Shown here: in pieces, positions 12,711 through 27,048 of the stretch | Numbering within the stretch: position 1 is the first letter of the stretch | Layout: every line of letters begins with the position of its first letter | DNA from: Liriodendron chinense | Lineage: Eukaryota; Streptophyta; Magnoliopsida; Magnoliales; Magnoliaceae | Direction: 5' to 3' | NCBI GenBank assembly: GCA_003013855.2 | Contig: ML058337.1 | Span: forward strand, 3,162,001-3,226,000 | DNA length: 64,000 bases | Notes under the pieces: generated by a model | What the model was told of the DNA's origin: nothing | Seen by the model: only the letters and a program-made list of their open reading frames with translations | Databases searched by the model: none | Program-made: the position numbers and the translations under genes

Positions 12711-12744
12711 ATGGCGATAGGCTCCGGAGGATCGAGTGTCGTTG
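12711..12744 (+). CDS. UEV1D: UEV1 coding exon 1
   Basis: The exon encodes residues 1-11 (MAIGSGGSSVV) plus the first base of codon 12. The donor is G|GTATCT at 12745. The ATG at 12711 is the first in-frame start and gives the short Gly/Ser-rich leader typical of UEV1C/D. The exon is only 34 coding bases, so gene finders could miss it. Confidence 0.88.
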
Positions 12745-15700
12745 GTATCTCTCTCTTTCTTACTTCATTTCCACAATTTCATCTTGTTTTTTCTGAGTTC
12801 TTTTGCAGATCAAATGAAGTAATTCAAAAAATATCTTTTTTCTTGTGTTTCTGTTGTATTTTTTTAGAATTCTGCTTTTGGTTTTTTTTTTTTTTTAATT
12901 TCTGCCCTTTACGTTGAATTTCATGAAATCTCAGTTGGGTATTCGTCGATTCCTCCCAATATTGCTTCTGGGATTTGAATTGATGTTGGTTGTTTTAATT
13001 AAGGATCATCTTAATTCAGTTGGGTATTGGTCGATTTCATGCACCTTCTCATCTCGGATTTGGATTCATGTCATGTCGCGGTTATCGTCTGACTGCATGA
13101 ATTTTTCGTGGGTTTTCAATGGCAAATGTGCAAATTATGAAGTTATTTCAGTTGGGTATTGGATACTTGAATACTTGATTGCGCATGCTGAGGCATGAAT
13201 TTTCATTGTGAATATGCAAGTCATTCATTGATTTTGTGGAATTTTGCTTTTTTATTTTTATTTATTATCTGGATTCACGTTATTCTGGTTCAAGCAGATG
13301 CATGAAGCTTCATTGGTGGATTCCTTAAGACATGCATGTAGTATGTAGTTATTTCAGTTGCGAATTGGAATTGATTCTGCATGCTATCTGATATACATGA
13401 ACTCTTTTGGCGGATGTGCAAGTCATTCATCATTTTGCGCAATTTCGCTTTTGGGTTCCGGGATTCGTGTTATTCTGGTTCAATATCATTCATGAATCTT
13501 GTGGATTCTTGAAGACAAGTGTGTAAATCATGTAGTTATTTCACTTGGGTACCAGAATCGATTCCGCATGCTATCTGAAATTCATGAACTTTTATAGCAA
13601 CGTGGAAGTCGTTCATTGATTTTGTGCAATTCCACTTTTGGGGTCCGGTCTATTTATTCTGCGTCAGGTACTTCGTCAATTTTGTGCAATTTTGCTTTTG
13701 GGATCTGTACTCGTGTTATCCTGGGTCAATCTGATACATGAATTTTCATTTGCGGATTCTTGAAAACAAGTGTAAATTTTATATAGTTATTTTATTTGGG
13801 TATTGAGATTGGTTCTGCATGCTATCTGATAAATTAACTTCTATAGCAAATGTGTGAGTTATTCATTGATTTTGTGTAATTTCGCTTTTGGGTTCTGGGT
13901 TTGTGTTCTTCTGACTCAATTGGATACATAAATCTTCATTTGTGGATTCCTGGAGATGAATGTAAAAGCTGTTATTTTCTGTTGGTTATTCCACTGACTT
14001 TGTGCAGTTTCAGGATTTCGGTTTCTATTATTATCGTTACCATTCTTTCCAATCTTGATGCATTTTTAGCAGTGTCTGAATTCTTGTTATATGGTTCATA
14101 ATTGCCAGGGGCCAAAGCCATTTTGTGCGGTTATACCAGTCATTGTGGCCAATACAACAATCATTTCATTATTTTTAAATATCTGCTTTTTAATATTGTG
14201 TGATGAGCTGAGATATCGGGTGATATATTGGCCTTTGTGACCATTATTTTTTTGAGAGATAACTGAAAATTTTATTAGAGAAGCTCGAAAAGCGCAAAAC
14301 GAATACAACCTGGCTTTACAACTCTGAAAAAGAGGAGAGACCTGCGCAAAAGAATACAAGCCGGCTCTACAACTCTGAATAAGAGGAGATACTTGCAGGA
14401 TTAACTGCCTTTACATAAGAAGCCCGACCCAAAATATTACATTTAATCTCCCTTATCATCTCTTGGGTCAGAAAACTCCTATTACGAAAGCAATGCGTGT
14501 TGTACTCCCCCTGAATGAACCACCAAATCGCCAGAATAAGCAGTCTCCAAAGGGCTTTCTTAGATTTTCCCACCACTTCCCCATGCCAAGCCCACAACAG
14601 ATCTAGCACCGACTTTGGCATTACCCACTCGATATGGAAGGCTTGAAGAAATTGATCCCAAACTGAACGTGCAAACGTGCAATGAATGAATAGGTGGTCA
14701 ATCGACTCAGCATCTGCCATACACATCAAACATATATTAGAAAGAATAAGGGATCTTCTTTGCAAGTTGTTGATAGTAAGCACTTTCTTTCTTCCCACTA
14801 GCCAAGCAAACACTGCTACATGAGGAGGGGCTCCATATGACCACAAATGGGACTAGAATTGATGAGGGTGAGGCGAGCCAGAAATCAAACTGAAGAAGGA
14901 CCGAACAGAAAAAGCAACCCGAGCTATGAGCTCTCCGCACCAAAGATTCCTCAATATGAATCGAGGGGATCATTCCATCCAAACAAAACAACACCAACTC
15001 CAGAAGCTCCTCCTTATTAAGGTTCTGACTGCATGGGGGAGTCCACATCACAGCCCCTCTGAGTATGGAATACCATCCCTCCACAGTGATGAAACTGTCC
15101 GAAGCAACTCTAGCCAAACTAGAGAACTCTTATTGGTCGCTTTGGCCATTATCAACCACTAGTTTTGGAAAGAAAAAAACCATATATATATTTATGGCAT
15201 AGTAATACCATAAATATATTTAATTTAGTATTAAATTTCATTATTATTGTGATTTTAATTAATCCTCAGCAACATATTGGCCTTAATGGACCGAAAGAAT
15301 GGCTATTTTAGCTTATATGTGATAATCAGACTGTCAGGAACCATCATGGTGGTTATGACGGAGGCCATTATTGCACCACTACAACATTACAAGGGTCTCC
15401 TAATGAGACATTAACGGGCATTTTTCTAAAAAGGTCACTGTCATAATGGGCATTCTTTTAAAGGTCGCTGTTATAAAGGGCATTTTTGTAAAGGTTGCTG
15501 TGATAGCAGGTGTTTTTTTAGAGGTTGTTATAACAGGCATTATAATGCCATCATAAAATCATGGTTTTTGATAAATGAATGTGTAGTTCAATCCCATTGG
15601 AGTTACATTAGTATCCACCATTTAACGGATTTCACATGAAAAATGTATTTTTTTTTTCATTTCCTTTCTAGGACTTCTTGCCAAAATTCCCCCATCCCAC

Positions 15701-18118
15701 ACTCTCTCTCAACAGTTTGGTTCTTTGATTGGATTGAATGGGTTTTCTTCAATAGTTGCCTTAATTTTGAACTTAGGTTGAAGAAAATGCCTTCCATGCG
15801 CAAGTTCTCCCATCTAATGAATGAGTTCCCCCATCAGTTGCATGTGTTGATCAGTTTTTATTTTATTTTATTTTATGAATAGCACTTGAAGTTGTTTAGA
15901 AAAGGGAAAAAATAATAGAAAAGAGACATGACTACAAGGGTACAAGGCTAACCTGCCCCAGAAAGCAAAGACTAACACCGACTGCATTCACTGCCTAAAA
16001 TCAGACACCATAAATGCATCCGGATGAGCTCCCATCTTTCGCTAGCTTGTCTACCTTCGAGTTAGTGTATCTTAGAACATGAATAATTGAGGCCATAAGA
16101 CTAGCAGCAGCTTGATAGCTTCATCCCAGCAGTGGCTATCTTCCAATAAGCCCATCTTGACTTAATTCATTTAACCACATTTCTTGAGTCGCTTTCAATA
16201 AACACATTTAACAGAGGACAGAAAATAGAATACAGCTCGATAGCTTCATAAACTACTGTAGCTATCTTCCGAGGAGTCCAGCTTGAATCCATTTAACCAC
16301 ATTTCTGGAGCTGCCACGAAATAGCTTTCTTGATCTATTGTTTTGTAGGGATTGGATTGCTTGAGTTGTGCCCATCATGCAACCAATTGATCAAGTTCTT
16401 GAATTAAGGCCCTTGGTGGCGTCTTGGAGCACCACAAGAATCTCGAGAAAAGAGCAAGCATCCAATACTAAACTAGTGTGAAGTATGGGCTGAACTTGAA
16501 AAATCAGCTCATGCAAGCATAAAAAAACATGAAGGAGACTGGTAATTTTGGATTTGAAATTCTACTAAACAAGAGGAGAATGCCTCAAGAATTTGAAAAA
16601 ACTTCAAGGATACATAAAATCTGCACTCCCATATAAAATCTAATTAAAAGAATAATATTACTATAATAAGTGAAGTGTCCCCCCCCCCCCCCCCCCCACA
16701 TGCACGCATGCGCACGCGCGCGCGCACACACACACACGTGCATGCACACGTCGTTGTCATCATCATAATCATCACAGCCTTCTCCCAACTATTTGTGATT
16801 GGCTTTAATTCTCAAGTGCTGGCCAGAAGTTCAATGATAGCCTGCCTACCTGATATCAACCCTCCTTAACTCGGGCAGGGAACTGGGTGGTGTATTACTA
16901 CCAAGTGTAGTTGTACTTTATCATCATCAATTCATCAGTGTTGTCCCATTTAGGGTCAGCATAGTTCTCATGATTGTCAGAAATTCAATGACCAGGATCC
17001 TACTTGACATCGTCTCCTTCTATTCTGCCTGTGGACCAGTGCACTGCTATGAGGCAGACTGCAAATGCACACAAATGCACACACTAATAAAGGTACCTGT
17101 TTGAGATTCCTTCATATAATTTCTTTCCAATTTTACCCTCATCTCAATTACATAAGACGGCTGATAAAGAAAAATCCTATTATAAGATAGGGTTAAAATG
17201 GTAAACTCAATCTAAAGTAAAATTCAGAATACAAAAAAATAAGTATTGTACAGAAACAGAAAAATGACTACTTGTTTTGCCAGGCCGGTTAGATGAAGAA
17301 AAGCCTATTTTACAATGAAACTTACCAACTTCGTTTTTGAAACTCCAGCTTTTCTACAAATACAAGAACAAGAATAGGTACTAGATCCATATGACTTACA
17401 ATTCAATTTGATTTGGTTGGGTCAGGTTGGAGTTTTTAGCCAGACTCATGTTATGATTTTTACTTCATAAATTGACTTGGGTATACCAAAGCAAAGGTGT
17501 ATCACTAAATCTTTGATCATGGACAAGAAAAGAGGAAAAAGTCGTATGTCATTCACACACGAAGATTAATGAAGAAGAATGACTTTGTTTTAATTCAGTT
17601 TAAACTTTAAAGTAAAATTAAAATAAAATTAAAATGAGATTTTAACTGCAAAGTTCCTAAATTGGATTTTACAGAACAATGCCTCTGCTTCTTTAAAGTG
17701 TGAACATGTTAGGGGTAAATGACCAAAATGCCCCTGTCTTTTCCCCCCCTAAAAAGTGGAGTCGAGCTTCATGGGGCTCACGTGGTTTGTCTATACAATA
17801 GGTCAAACCTTTAGGTGCACCTCATCATGATGATCATAGAAACAAAAAAAATCAGTTCAATGCCATCATCAGGTGGGCCACACCATTAAAAACAATGTAC
17901 CCCACCCAAAAACCTCCAAATTCATGTCTGGCCCACCTAATGATTTGATTGGCCTGATTTTTTGTGCATTTGATCGTCATGGTGGCACACACTTGTTGGA
18001 ATGGTTGGATTTATACACATACCATGACGCAACCTAAAACTCAAGAATGCATGGAGATAACTGAAAGATTGTGTGAACAGACCCAAAATCATGTGCTTTA
18101 GAGTATGTATATATATAT

Positions 18119-18171
<53 letters not shown>

Positions 18172-21100
18172 TGCTCACTTGCGCACCAGTTCTCACGAGA
18201 ACTTGTGTCACATTTTGAGAACTCATCTCACGTGATATGAGCCCAAAATCTGAACTGTCCACGTGATGCAGCACCCCAAGAAACCCCCAGGGCCCGACTT
18301 TTACCCTGATCCAGGAGCGGGCCATCATCATTACCATGGGGTATGGAATTCAATTATTACTTAGGTTCGATCCGGCGAGGGATGAGACCTCCCAATCTTG
18401 CATGGTCTTAATCCAAATACCCAATATGAACCACTAGTCTAAGGGATCGAGGGATTTCTCGGATTAGGGATTTTGGAATTTGAGAAATAGGGATTTTGGA
18501 TCAAATATCAAATCTAGGATCTAGAAGTTATGAGAGAATAGAAATAGAGAAAGAGGAAATAACAAGTTTACCTTAGAAGAAGTTGGAGGGGCACAAGAAG
18601 AAAAGAGAAGAATGAGATCAAGGAAGAAGAGGAAGCACCATGAGAGAGGGAGAGAGGGAGGAGGCAACCAAAGGTTTGCTTTTTTCATTAATCAACAACT
18701 AATCTCATTTTTAGGACTTAGCCCACTTAAATAAGCAATAAGAAAACTTAAAAGTACCAAAATACCCCTAAAAATTAAGTAAAAACATATAATAAAAAAA
18801 CAGTTCTTGCGGGGGCCGGGCGCCCGGGTGACCAATTTGGCCAGGCGCCCGGCCAGGACAAAAAACGTCCAGCAATAAAATCTTAAAAATCTCGGAATTT
18901 CAGGCACCCAGCGACAAATTTGGCTGGGCGCCCGGCCACCTTCAGTCAAGCATTCTTCCATTCCTTCAGTCGGGTCTTCTTCCATCCTACACACGTGTCT
19001 TCTATGTGCCAAATCACGTGCGTAGGGTCTTCAATGCTTCTCAATCATCGCCTAACCACAAGGAAGATGCTTGTGGGCGCTTTCTTCGCCGATAGACTTT
19101 GAAGGCTAAATGTCCGCATCATAATGCATGAGTGATATCTTAAGAATCTCTTAGGGCCTGTTTGATTTTCAAATTATAACGTAAATATGTAGTAAAGTAG
19201 TCATCATTTACTTTTGTAATTACAGCTTGTCCCAAAGCTGATGTTGACAAGTGTGGTGTTTTGGCACAAAACAGTGGCGGGAAAAGATTTTGGGCATGAA
19301 AATTGTGGGGCCCACCATGATTTATATGCCATATCCATGCCTTCCATCTGTTCCGCCAGCTCATTTTACGGCATGAGCCCAAAAATGAGGCAGATCCAAA
19401 GCTTAAGTGAACACACCACAGTAAATAATGGGTATTGAACGCCTCTCGTTTTTAACTTCTTGGGGGCCACATTAGTTTTGGACCGAGCTGATTTTATGTT
19501 TTCCCTTTATCCATGTCTGTATGACCTTATGAATAAGTTGGATGACAAATAAACATCATTGTGTGCCCTAGGAAGGCTTTAGCTTTCAACGGTTAAGGTC
19601 CATAAGAACCACTGTTCCATGTGGATCTTTTTATCCCAAAAAAAAAAAAAAAAAAACCACTGTTCAATGTGGTGTGGTCCACTTGAGCTTTGAATTTGCC
19701 TCATTTTTGGAATCATGCCCTCAAATGAGCTTATTTTGCGGAAGGGCGGCATGGATATGACATATTCATCACAGTGGGCCCCACATTTTTGTGCAAGCGA
19801 GTAGAAACACAGAATTTTGCATGAGACTGACATGGTCTTTTAGACAGCAAATCCTCCTCCAACCGAACAAAGTTGAGAAGTAATAATAGCTCATTTGCAA
19901 TCATTTATCATGTAATTGGAAAAATCAAGCAGGACCTTAGAATGCAAGGGCTGAATATTATGGAAATCAAAGCTATATTATTGAGTTTGCTTGTTTGAAA
20001 AGAAAAAAAGGAGAAGAAAAGAAAAGAAAAAGGGAAAAAAAAAAAAAAAAGGAGAAGAAAATAAAAGACAATGGAAAAAGAAAAGAAAGACCCCCCCCCC
20101 CCCCCCCCCCCAAAAAAGAAAGAAAAAAAGAAAAAAAGAAAAAAATCTAAGTGTGGTTATTAGAACAACTTTGGAAATCTTCATTTTAGAAGAAATTGCT
20201 GCAGAACTTACTAACTTTTTTATTGCAAGCAATGATGTTGTTCGCCTTCGTGTCTTGCAGTTCCTCGGAACTTCAGATTGTTGGAGGAGCTTGAACGCGG
20301 TGAGAAGGGTATTGGAGATGGTACAGTTAGCTACGGAATGGACGATGGAGATGACATTTATATGCGTTCTTGGACGGGCACTATAATTGGTCCTCACAAT
20401 GTATGGCCTCTTTTCTTTAGCATCTTGTTATATTGTTGTAATGATTCCAACCCATCAAGGTTATCAGGCTTTCTGAAGTGTGCTTACAGATACCAGTAGC
20501 CTTTATTTCTTTTTTGCTCATTCATCACCTTATTACAAACTGATAAATTTATCTTTTCCTTTGCTTCCTTAATGTTTTTTTCTTCCTTCCATCATGAGGA
20601 TCTGATTCTTGATTAAAAGTGCAAATTGCCATTTTTTTAAAGATAATGCAAAATGCTATCGAGCTAAAAAAAAACTCATTTAATTTGAGGCAATCATGGA
20701 ATTTTCGATGGCAGATGTCTGATTAGAACAAAATATGCTTCTTATTTCACACCTGTGGGCAGCATGAAAACTAACTTCAATGGTCACTCCTTTGGGAACC
20801 CAAGGCCTGCAGGATTAAGGGGCACTGCCCCAAGATAGCAATGGGACTGTTCTTGTGACTTTCTACTGGCCAATCTGAGTCAAAGATTTAACATTGGTGA
20901 AGTTGAAGTTGTTCTTCTGGCAGTTAGGATGGTGTCAGAGTTTCGAATGCTCCCGGTGATCGTCAAAGGGGGGTCTCAAAATGTCATTGCATGGGCCTAG
21001 TCAAAGAAATTCCCATGGAGGGTGGGCTGGTTTTATGGAAGAAATTTTCGGTCTCTGTGAGAACCACAGGGTTTCATTCTTTTGGATCCTAAGAGAGGCT

Positions 21101-24100
21101 AGCGGTGAGGTGGATGATTCCGCAAGGAGAGGTGCTAGTAGTGTTGAGTTTCGAATTGAAGACAGGCACTAATTGTACCGCTGTATCTCCGGGTACTCTT
21201 TTATCATTTTGTCCAACAGGAATAGTTGTTCTAATTCTATGAATCTTTATAGAATGTTCTTCTCTTAAATATCATTCAAAAAAGTTTCGGATTGCTTGGT
21301 ATTCCACCAATTAGTAACCCAAGGTTCCAGACATGTGATACTTTAGATGTTCCTCTAGAATTCTTGTGACTTTCTAGTTTCTATTGGCCAATCTGAATCA
21401 AAGATTCAACGTTGTGGAAGTTAAAGCCATTCTTCTGGCAGTTAGGATGGCGGTAGAGTTTTGAATGCTCCCAGTGATTGTCAAAGGGGGCCCTCGAAAT
21501 GTCATTGCATGGGCCTAGTCAAAGAAATCCCCATAGAGGGTGGGCTGATTTTATGGGAGAATTTTTTAATCTCTGTGAGAACCACAGGGTTTCTTTCTCT
21601 TGGATCCTAAGAGAGGCTAGCAGTGAGGCAGATGATTCTGCAAGGAGAAGCACTCGTAGTGTTGAGTTTCGAATTGAAGACAGGAGCTAAGTGTAATGCT
21701 GGGGTGGTTTCCTGAGCAGTTGGTTGTGCTATGCTTTAGATGTGCCTCTAGAGTCTAGAGTTGTATTTTGCTGTCCTTCTTGTATTGCCTTTGTTTTTTT
21801 TCCATAAATATCAATTCATAAAAAAAAAAAAAGGCCTCCTTTTACCACCATAGTTCTTAGTTTCAGATTGTAGCCTAAAGAAGAATTGGTGAATTGTGAG
21901 CTTTAGAGTCTAGGGAGAATAAAATATCCTTCTCCATGTGGTTGTAATGTTTAGGTTTAGAGCCTAAACAGGCACTATCCCTGTTTACTGGTTTCTTTCA
22001 AGTTCCTTTGACTCTGAAATCTTCTTCTTTTTTTTTTGGGGGGGGGGGGGGGGGGCGCAATGAGAACAAGTGTCTCATACCATATATCTACTCCAGAAAC
22101 TACAAAAACCAATAGCAAACAAACAGGGACCCAAAACAACAAATACAAGGTCAAAGGCCCACAACTAACAGCAAAGCAATCCAAAGAGAATAGACCCCAT
22201 GAGAATGAATCCTAGCCGAATAAGGTAGCTGACCCAAAACTCCACAGAAGAGACTACAATGGAAGCCGCATAAGGAAAGAATAAACGGAATCCAGGCATC
22301 CTCGATCACCAAACAAAAGACAGACTCAATCTTCCACTCCTGCTGCCACATGATATCAAGCAATAGCTGCAGCCCATATGAACTCATACAAGCCGACACC
22401 ACCCAGAGCTGCTCATAGACAATATTAGCCCAACACCTCGAACTGACCCATAAGGAAACAGCAAGAGATCGATGGGATCACCTCTAAGCTGCAGAATGAT
22501 CAATGCTACCCATACCATAGACAACACAGAGTAGTAGCAACAATTTGAAAGAATGGGCTGCCAGCAGCCACTCCCCAAAATTGTTGCCTCAAAATTGATA
22601 TCCAACATTTTTGCTACTCCTCAGTCACATTCTTCCTAGTAAATAAGACAAATCTCTGACTTGTGGAGATTGACTTGTGATGTTACCTCCACTCATAAGG
22701 AGAAATTTTGTTGTCTAATGGCAATGGTGGTACAACCAAATTGATTTTCCTTTTCAATTGGTATTTTCCATAGATGAAACCTGGATCAACTTATTAAGAT
22801 CTATTACCTTGTGTGCAGGTTGGCCCACACATCATCCACAGGACTCTGGTGGTTCCCAGCCTGTATATAAATCCCATGTTAGAGATGCACTATTGGTAAC
22901 TTAATATCACAATGTAATAACTTAGAGTTGCACAACAAAGGAATCACAAATTAAAATACCATAATAGCCTTTAAATTCTCCCTCAATACCTTCATTTCTT
23001 CATGCATATTTTCATTATCTTCCTCATCTCCTTCACTTCTTCACACCTCCTTTCATTCTCGTCCCTCAACTCCTTCACTTCTCTTCTGGTGTTCCCAACC
23101 CCATTTGAAACTTTCTTTAAAACGAAGTTCATACTACCCCCCCCCTCCCACTTCCATTTTAACCTTTATGCTCCTTCAAATAAAAAATTTTTGAAGTCTT
23201 TAATAGCGTCAGTTTGTTCCTAATGGGAATGAGCTTCTCGGATTAAGGGGGAGGGGGACCTTTATCACACCCCAGCAACCATTGCTGGATAGCTTAGGGA
23301 ATCGCTCATGTGCCTATATCTATTGCACGAAGATGCATTACATATTAGACATGACAAATAAGGAATATTATTACGGAAACAAAACCTCTCTGTGAAATAA
23401 GACAACAATAAATACCTTTAGGGCATATAAGCATCTGCATATGTTGTAGTTTCGGGATGATGATCCTTTATTTCATTATTAACCGCTTTTTTCGAATATT
23501 GGTACCCCATAGAGCCCCAAGGGTACCTATTAAACTCTTTTAAAGAATTTACTAACTCTATGTATTGATTTATACAATTTATTCTTACCAGGAAATCTTA
23601 CGAGTTACGAGTAGCACTTCGACGCACATGAGTACTGCTAGCTTGATTGCATCTGCATGTCTGTTTGACCCACAAAGTGATAAAAAAGCTACTTTCAAAT
23701 CATTCTTCAAAACAGCTGCTTGACACATATTTCTCCCTAATTCCCTTTCCTTTTCCTACCCCCATCAGTCTACAATGGGTTATAGGGTCCAAACCTCGGG
23801 CCCATAATCAGGGCGAAGTCTATCTCCGTGAAAGTCAGAATGGTGCCTTGCATATTAAATCTCAAGTCACCAATTTGTCTTTGCATAAGGCAATGGATTA
23901 GTTGATCGTGAGATCGCTATTGTGCTTTGTCAAAATCCAACAAAAACCCGAAGCATGATTTCCTAAACAACTCTCCAAATATTGCACTCGCCAAAATCGT
24001 CTTTCAAGTCCTTTAAAAATGAACATAGCACTTCAGCGATACTTTTACATTCTTGTAATCCAAGCGGGGACCAATCTTTTTCGAAATTTCCGAATCTGTA

Positions 24101-26999
24101 ATGCATAGGAGAGAAAGTATTAACATCTAAAATAAAAAATTTAATAGCACAAAAAAAAAAAAATTAAGGTTTGTTATTGTCATGTGCTCAGAGTTGTGAT
24201 TGTCATGTGGAACGGATCACGGTTGTCAAGTGGATCAGGATCGTAGTCGTCATGTGGAACGGTCTTGGAAGTCATGTGAAAAGGGTCGTGGTGTCATGTA
24301 GAACAGGTCGCGGTTGTTATGTTTGTAAGGGTCGTGGTTAATGTGTAGAATGGGTCGTTGTTGACATGTAGACTGAGTCGTGGTTGTTAAGTAAAAAGGG
24401 TTGTGGTTTGGGTGCCATGTAGAACGGGCCATGGTTGTCACGTAGTAAGGGTCGTGGTTGACATTTAAGTTGGGTCGTGGTTGTTCAACAAGTATTCAGC
24501 AAAAACAAATACAACAAAAACAAACATCTATCTCCTTGTGTTCAACATGACAACCCCTACCCTTCCTTATAATGTCAAACCCTTATAGCGATCCCATCTC
24601 CCCATAACAAAAACAAACATCTATCTTCGTACAATGATCCCTTCTCCCTTAACAAAGTGGATGGTACCTTGAAAAAAAAAAAAAAAAAAAACCCATTAAA
24701 CTATCTCTCACCTTACCTATAACCACCATCTTTCCGAAAAGTAGTCGGCAGAGAGTAAAAATTGGTGGCTTTTTTCTGGCTAAAGAAAATGCCATAGGGG
24801 CCTGCGTTAGAGAAGAGTCGGCCGGAGAGTGGTGGTGGGTTCCATGAAGGGAGCTTGGAAGCGGTGTTTTAAATAGCGGTAGCGTGTTGCAGAGCGTTCA
24901 ACCCTCTATAGCGTGTAGCGTAAGCTAGATGATACTTCTATTTTTAATTTAAAAATAAAAAATATGATAAATGGTAAGAAAAAACAAAACAAATATAAAA
25001 AATGCCTAAAAGATTATTCATTTTTTAAAGTATAAGCATGTTCAGACAAGTTGTTAATCATTATTTATCAAAAGTCAATTCACATAAATAAACCAAATCA
25101 AATTATTATCACACCAATAACCTTTTAAGAAAATATAATTAATAATGTATGATTGAAACCACAAGTCACGAGTACAAAAAGAAATTAAAATCCCATAGCT
25201 TGAGATTATTAAGTACAAAATACAAAATATAATTACCATTTATTTAAAAAAAGGCATAGTGTGCGCTACATACGCTACGCACGCTACGACACTACATATG
25301 TTACGCATACGCTACATAAGCTACACATACGCTACGATTCATGGAGCGTATGCTACGATTCATGGAGCATATGCTACAAGGGATTTACACTATTTGCTAA
25401 CATTATAGTGTTGTAGCTATGTTACGGGCACTATTCAAAACACTTCTTAGAAGAAGGGTCTTTAAAAAATTGGAAAATACGAAATGGGGTCCTCTTCGCA
25501 GACTTGAGCCCTGCTAAACGGTCTTCGAACACTGTTTGTGGGGCCCATCATGAGGTATGTGTCAAATCCATGCTGTCCATTGGATTCGGTTTTTAATTTA
25601 AGGGAATGGGCCCATGAATGAGGCATATCCATAGCGAAGGTGGACCACACCATAGGAAAGAGTTGGGATCGAACACTCGCTGTAATTAGTTGTCGCAGGC
25701 CACAGAGGGCTTGGATTAGGCTGAAATTAGTATTTTCTATTCGTCCATGCCTATACGAATACAATTAGTGTTTGCAGTATCGTTAGTATCGGCCAATATT
25801 TCAGTCGACATTATCGATATCGTGAGTTCGCGATGCGAAATCCAAAAAGAATAACAAAAAATTATGCAGATTCCAGAGTATCGACGATAATATCGTGCGA
25901 TATCAAAGTAGTTAATTAATTGATTTGCTGATTTATTGATTTGCAACATTTTCCCCAAATTCGAAATTAATTAATTAATTTTTAAAAAATACTTAATTAT
26001 TAATTTTTTTCGATTTTTTTTCTAGCAGCTGTCAATGGATTGGTAGTGTTTTCATTAATGTCTTCTTACATTTATATATCTTATGGAATCAATTTGAGCA
26101 ATAGTTGCATCAGTTCAGTTAGACAGCGAATAGCTTAGGATCCTTTGCAAAGGAATCTCATTATGTGGACTTTTTTTTCTTTTTAATATTATGATTTAAA
26201 AGTGTATATTAAGGTACGTTTTAACAATCCTTGAAGTTTCATTGAAAAATTCAATCAATTTCCCGATGTTTCCCGATGTTTCCCAAAAAGTGCAATACAT
26301 TATCCGATGCAACCGATATATCCCTAGCAATACACGATATGTATCTGTATCCCAAGGATGCGAAACGTAACGCGATACTGACATTGCGAACGCTGAATAC
26401 AACGAATGGATTAGATCTCCTATTAGGGTTGTGCACGGTTTGGTTGATTTGGGTTTGAGGGGCGATACTTAACCAAACCAACTCAGTCGGTTTTGAATAT
26501 TTTACAACCGTACCGAACAGATGAAGCCTCACTAACTGAACTGAACTGGATAAATTCTGGTCGGTTCGGTTTTGTCGGTTTATCGGTTCCATGACAACGT
26601 TCAAAAAATTAAGAAGATCCAAAGCTCTGGTGGACCATACCATTGTAAAAACTGGTGAATGACCATTAAAACTTTTTATCATTATAGGCTACAAAAGTTT
26701 TGTATCAAGCTGAAAGTGAAATTTGACTTTTCCCTTCATCCAGGTTTGTTTGATCTTATCAACAGGTTGGATGGAAAATGCACATTGTAGATCTTCTTCA
26801 AGTGGGCCCTAGGACATTTTTAGCGGCGAGCGCTCAATCAACACCGTTTCCTGTGGTGTGGTCCACCTAAGATTTGAATCTAATTAATTTTGGGGAACAC
26901 ATTCTAAAATGGGATGAGAAAACAAATGGACGGTGTGGATATATAAGATATTATCAAGGTGGGCCATACAGTAGGGGTAACATATACATAATCAATATA

Positions 27000-27048
<49 letters not shown>

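Larger units (their letters stand above)
12745..20260 (+). other. UEV1 intron 1 (7516 bp)
   Basis: The intron starts GTATCT and ends TTGCAG. Its first ~1.1 kb is T-rich with a ~190-200 bp tandem repeat. It is then filled with a 5'-truncated LINE (14248-15140), an RNase H remnant (15880-16420), a poly-C plus (CA/CG)n tract (16679-16740), a GA microsatellite, a possible LTR fragment and a PIF/Harbinger-like MITE (19154-19936). A purine-rich A/G stretch and a C22 tract (20091-20112) lie just 150-260 bases before exon 2. The part at 15153-15880 has short inverted words (CATTATTG, TTGGCC) but no fixed element. Confidence 0.85.

Noticed and set aside
8394..18169. CRISPR-like arrays at the GA tracts and the 34-bp array
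   Set aside because: There are no unique spacers between conserved repeats, and the organism is a plant.
19978..20397. Lys/Arg-rich or Phe-rich reading frames next to UEV1 exon 2
   Set aside because: They are produced by the purine-rich tract and the C22 run and extend through exon 2 in the wrong strand or across the splice acceptor.
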